A DNA stretch of 7,550 nucleotides, taken from Gemmatimonadaceae bacterium (GTDB lineage: Bacteria > Gemmatimonadota > Gemmatimonadetes > Gemmatimonadales > Gemmatimonadaceae). The notes beneath the pieces were generated by a model. That model had not been told where the DNA came from and did not search any database. It saw only the letters and a program-made list of their open reading frames with translations. Within the stretch, counting starts at the first letter, position 1; each line of letters starts with the position of its first letter. The DNA is taken from NCBI GenBank assembly GCA_013820975.1, contig JACDHQ010000087.1, positions 1 to 7,550 of the forward strand, in the 5' to 3' direction. Positions 5,567 through 7,550 of this stretch are shown piece by piece. A program made the position numbers and the translations under genes.

Positions 5567-5573
5567 ATCCTCA

Positions 5574-7532
<1,959 letters not shown>

Positions 7533-7535
7533 TTC

Positions 7536-7550
7536 GGGATGAGGGACGAG
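7536..7550. repeat. Start of a possible 7-nt tandem repeat after gyrB
   Basis: GGGATGA (7536-7542) is followed directly by GGGACGA (7543-7549) and a further G at the window edge. Two near-identical copies with one transition could be the start of a longer heptamer array, or chance. An ATG at 7539 opens only four codons before the edge, too little to call a gene. Confidence 0.3.

Larger units (their letters stand above)
5224..5573. other. Non-coding region between dciA and gyrB
   Basis: About 350 bp holds no credible gene. In order it contains a 9-nt-period inverted repeat element (5259-5338), an unassigned A/T-richer stretch (about 5345-5400), an imperfect 22-bp palindrome (5421-5442), a candidate promoter (5468-5496), a hairpin (5512-5540) and the gyrB ribosome binding site (5560-5566). 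I see no DnaA boxes and no hairpin plus T-tract terminator. The length and elements suggest gyrB is transcribed from its own promoter. Confidence 0.8.

Noticed and set aside
5224..5573. A replication origin between dciA and gyrB
   Set aside because: Origins are often near recF and gyrB, but I see no TTATNCACA-type DnaA boxes and no AT-rich unwinding region here.

Overview
This window is about two-thirds G+C, gene-dense chromosomal DNA from a free-living or environmental bacterium. The gene content (bacterial topoisomerase IB, DciA rather than a DnaC-type loader, recF-dciA-gyrB order), a CACGGAG-type intergenic repeat and TAGATT-like -10 elements fit a lineage such as Gemmatimonadota. No taxonomic marker proves this, so the assignment is tentative. 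I see no phage, transposase, CRISPR, tRNA or rRNA.

Left half (1-2891, minus strand): three tightly packed genes transcribed right to left. They are a poxvirus/eukaryote-type DNA topoisomerase IB (1782-2891), glycerol kinase glpK (270-1772, 9 nt downstream) and the N-terminal 91 codons of a family-4-like uracil-DNA glycosylase (271-273 start, ATGA overlap, running off the left edge). A 54-bp gap (2892-2945) separates this unit from a divergent plus-strand unit.

Right half (2946-7532, plus strand): an enoyl-CoA hydratase (2946-3725), recF (3722-4852, GTGA overlap) and dciA/DUF721 (4849-5223, ATGA overlap) form a stop-start-coupled chain that appears to begin with a leaderless start. A roughly 350-bp intergenic region follows, holding a 9-nt-period inverted repeat element, a 22-bp imperfect palindrome, a likely sigma-70-type promoter and a leader hairpin. 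Then comes complete gyrB (5574-7532). The last 15 bases show two copies of a 7-nt unit after the gyrB stop.

Functionally the window is a DNA replication, repair and topology neighbourhood: RecF for gap repair, DciA for replicative helicase loading, GyrB for supercoiling, TopIB for relaxation and UDG for uracil removal. Two metabolic genes (glpK and an enoyl-CoA hydratase) are embedded in it. I find no clearly new multi-gene system. The items most worth a second look are the intergenic repeat and palindrome ahead of gyrB, the enoyl-CoA hydratase gene lying where dnaN often precedes recF, and several family-level deviations (GlpK regulatory loop, UDG motif 1, TopIB basic tail).
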